Below are positions 3,521 to 5,422 of a stretch of DNA of 5,422 bases, piece after piece. Origin of the DNA: Cyanobacteria bacterium Co-bin13 (GTDB lineage: Bacteria; Cyanobacteriota; Cyanobacteriia; Phormidesmidales; Phormidesmidaceae); contig JACVRP010000272.1 of assembly GCA_014534385.1 (NCBI GenBank), positions 1 through 5,422 of the forward strand, in the 5' to 3' direction. The position numbers and the translations under genes are program-made. The notes beneath the pieces were generated by a model, which was not told where the DNA came from, did no database searches, and worked only from the letters and a program-made list of their open reading frames with translations. Each line of letters starts with the position of its first letter. The first letter of the stretch is position 1.

Positions 3521-5422
3521 TTAGAGTTGATCAGGAGCCGACACCTGACCCAGATAGCCTCTGGGGGTGATTATGTGTCCGGCATGGGTAAAGGTGCTGC
3601 GGTTGCCGATTAGCACTGTCGTTAGCATGTCGATGGGGTGCTGCAGCATCTCTGTCAGTGTCGTCACCTGCACCCGTTCTTCTGGCCGATAAACAGACTG
3701 AACCAGAGCAACTGAGGTCTCTGGAGCCCGGTGGCGTAGGAAAATTTCCTGCGCCACTGTGATTTGATGGGTGCGGGTTTTTGATTTGGGGTTGTAGAGA
3801 GCCACTACAAAATCGGCCTGAGCAGCGGCTTCCAAGCGCTGCTGGATCACCTCCCAGGGGGTCAATAAATCGCTCAGGCTAATGGCACAGAAGTCGTGCA
3901 TGAGCGGGGCTCCTACCCTAGCCGCCGCCGATTGGAGCGCAGAAATGCCGGGAAACACCTGCACACCTGGGCTAGCGCCATCCCAATTTAAGGTTTTTAG
4001 CTGTTCTAGTACGAGTCCGGCCATGCCGTAGATGCCGCAGTCGCCTGAGGAGATCACGGCTACTGTCAGACCCCAATGGGCCAGTGCGATCGCGCGTTCG
4101 GCTCGCTGCCGCTCCTGGGTAATTGGCAGGGCTTCGATAATCTGCCCCGGACGCAGCAGCGGTCGGATCAGATCGACATAGAGGGCATAGCCAATGACCG
4201 CGTCGGCCTGGCTAATAGCGGCTTTGGCCGCAGGGGTAATCTGATCGAGGCTGCCGGGGCCAGTGCCCACCAGCCAGAGGTTGCCTGTACGGCCCGTGTA
4301 CTCTTGGGGCGCTTGAGCCACGGCGACGGTCACAGCTCCCGGCTGATCGCTCTGGCGGACTACCTGCTTAGAAACGCGCAGTTCAGCTGAGGTGGAGGCA
4401 TGCTCCGGCTCCTTTGCCGGAGCAGTGGGAGGTTGGGCCGCTGCAAGCGCAGCCGCTTCGGCCACGCTGGGGGTGCCTACGGCGTTTTCGACCACAGGAG
4501 AAGGATTGGGCACCGGAATCGCTTTGAGCTGCTCCGGGGAGAAGCAGCGCAGGGGCCAGCCCCGTTCTTGGCACAGGGCCACCAGGCCCGCTTCATCCGC
4601 CTTGAGATCGAGGGTGGCAATGCCTGCGATCGCATTCACCGCCAAGTGCTTAGCCGCCAACACCTGGGTGATCGCCAGCTCAATCAGCGCCTGCGAAGTT
4701 CCCCGCTCACAGCCAATGCCCACCCACAAGACGCGGGGATGCCACTGGACCTTGGGCGGACCGTCTTCAGCAAAGCGCCGCTGGATCGGGCTGATCCAGA
4801 CTCGAGCGGAGGCTTCTGGCTGACTGGTTTCTTCCGGCCAGCCAAACTGAAAGGGATGATCTGCCGGAAGCCCTGCCTGCCACAGGGTCGATCCGGCCTC
4901 CTGCAGCACCTGTACTGGTTGGTTGCGTGCGATCGCAGCGCTGACCCCAGTCCAGTTGCCCGCCCCCTTGACCCAACCCAGAGGGATTCCGAGTACGTCA
5001 ATGCCCGGCAGATTGCGATGGTGAGCGCTGCCCGTGAGCACAGGGGTTGCCTCCAGGTAGTGGGCCACCGTCCGCGCCAGCTGATCCGCACCACCCTGAT
5101 GACCGCCGCAGAGGCTAACGGCGAACTGGCCTGCCTCATCAACCACGACGACTGCCGGATCGGTGGCTTTACTGCCCAGCAGCGGGGCAATCAGCCGCAC
5201 CACAGCTCCGGTCGCCAGGCCAAAGACCAGGGCCTGATGCTCCGGCCAGAGCTGTTCGAGGGTCTGCCGCAGGCTCCCCGCATAGACCTCCACCTGCAGC
5301 CCAGGAAACGTCGGTTTGGCTGCCAGAGCAGCAGGCAGCCAAATGGGGGTGTGGGTGGCGCTGCAGAAGGGAGTCAGGGCTGTGAGGGCGGCGGGGGTAG
5401 TTGCGATCGCGCAGGTCTTGCC
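3521..5422 (-). CDS. cobJ: CbiG-CobJ(CbiH) fusion, cobamide biosynthesis, 5' end outside window
   Basis: This fused corrin-ring enzyme has 633 visible codons and stays open to the window edge. A GTG at 5293 is possible, but 43 in-frame codons precede it without a stop and read like the CbiG N-terminus (AIATTPAALTALTPF), so the true start lies beyond 5422. Counting from that GTG: CbiG N-terminal domain with GGHQGGADQLAR (63-74); a central domain to about 175; CbiG C-terminal domain with WVGIGCERGTS (190-200), TLDLKADE (227-234) and VENAVGTPSVAEAA (268-281); then CobJ/CbiH from about 338, with SAM-site motifs VGTGPG (342-347) and SSGDCGIYGMAG (415-426), plus LYNPKSKTR (499-507). CobJ/CbiH methylates C17 and contracts the ring; CbiG opens the resulting lactone with loss of acetaldehyde. 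CbiG points to the early-cobalt ('anaerobic') route. An Ala/Pro/Glu-rich insertion (about 287-305) interrupts the CbiG C-terminal domain. Cytoplasmic. HIP1 sites at 4086, 4626, 4929 and 5403. Confidence 0.95.
   Translation of the reverse strand, partial: GKTCAIATTPAALTALTPFCSATHTPIWLPAALAAKPTFPGLQVEVYAGSLRQTLEQLWPEHQALVFGLATGAVVRLIAPLLGSKATDPAVVVVDEAGQFAVSLCGGHQGGADQLARTVAHYLEATPVLTGSAHHRNLPGIDVLGIPLGWVKGAGNWTGVSAAIARNQPVQVLQEAGSTLWQAGLPADHPFQFGWPEETSQPEASARVWISPIQRRFAEDGPPKVQWHPRVLWVGIGCERGTSQALIELAITQVLAAKHLAVNAIAGIATLDLKADEAGLVALCQERGWPLRCFSPEQLKAIPVPNPSPVVENAVGTPSVAEAAALAAAQPPTAPAKEPEHASTSAELRVSKQVVRQSDQPGAVTVAVAQAPQEYTGRTGNLWLVGTGPGSLDQITPAAKAAISQADAVIGYALYVDLIRPLLRPGQIIEALPITQERQRAERAIALAHWGLTVAVISSGDCGIYGMAGLVLEQLKTLNWDGASPGVQVFPGISALQSAAARVGAPLMHDFCAISLSDLLTPWEVIQQRLEAAAQADFVVALYNPKSKTRTHQITVAQEIFLRHRAPETSVALVQSVYRPEERVQVTTLTEMLQHPIDMLTTVLIGNRSTFTHAGHIITPRGYLGQVSAPDQL
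4401..4424 (-). repeat. Perfect hairpin inside the CbiG coding insertion
   Basis: TGCTCCGGC (4401-4409) and GCCGGAGCA (4416-4424) are perfect 9-bp inverted arms around a 6-base loop. In the mRNA the loop reads AAAGGA. The element encodes residues 290-298 (TAPAKEPEH), inside the low-complexity insertion of the CbiG C-terminal domain. No U-run follows, so it is not a terminator. Confidence 0.7.

Noticed and set aside
4392..5190. Long open frames on both strands across the CbiG part (for example 4392-4823 plus and 4684-5190 minus)
   Set aside because: They overlap CbiG motifs in the real frame and show Arg/Ser/Gly-rich low-complexity composition typical of shadow frames.

Overview
The window is chromosomal DNA from a cyanobacterium, most likely a freshwater or terrestrial, non-picoplanktonic lineage. 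The evidence is six copies of the HIP1 octamer GCGATCGC in 5.4 kb (about 0.08 expected by chance), a CRY-DASH protein very close to the Synechocystis type, a NuiA-family nuclease inhibitor, a Nif11-domain protein, and the cyanobacterial-style fusion of CbiG with CobJ/CbiH. I see no insertion sequence, CRISPR array, rRNA, tRNA or recognisable prophage gene.

Layout. Bases 1-398 are relatively AT-rich (about 43% G+C over 1-360 by hand count) and hold at most the 3' end of an unrecognised reading frame (ending at 121), followed by noncoding DNA with small palindromes. A 67-codon hypothetical gene (399-602, +) converges on a NuiA-like gene (673-1137, -). That gene is transcribed away from a CRY-DASH gene (1331-2815, +), and the 193-bp divergent spacer contains a large inverted repeat (13-bp arms, one mismatch). 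A possible 46-aa single-pass membrane protein lies on the minus strand at 2787-2927, overlapping the 3' end of the CRY-DASH gene. A Nif11-domain protein (3127-3507, +) follows a spacer with repeated operator-like motifs. It converges, 13 bp apart, on a large cbiG-cobJ fusion gene (minus strand, stop at 3521) that is still open at the right edge, so its start lies outside the window.

How the genes relate. This is not one operon: directions alternate and the gene pairs are convergent or divergent. The fusion protein serves the corrin-ring stage of cobamide synthesis. CRY-DASH is a flavoprotein linked to blue light and repair of single-stranded or loop DNA. The NuiA-like protein probably restrains a nuclease encoded elsewhere. 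The shared NuiA/CRY-DASH control region allows, but does not prove, co-regulation of two DNA-protection functions.

Most worth a second look: the Nif11 protein, whose C-terminus reads like leader-GG-cationic 17-mer without any maturation enzyme nearby; the NuiA/CRY-DASH spacer, which can fold in two mutually exclusive ways; and a perfect hairpin encoded inside a linker insertion of CbiG.
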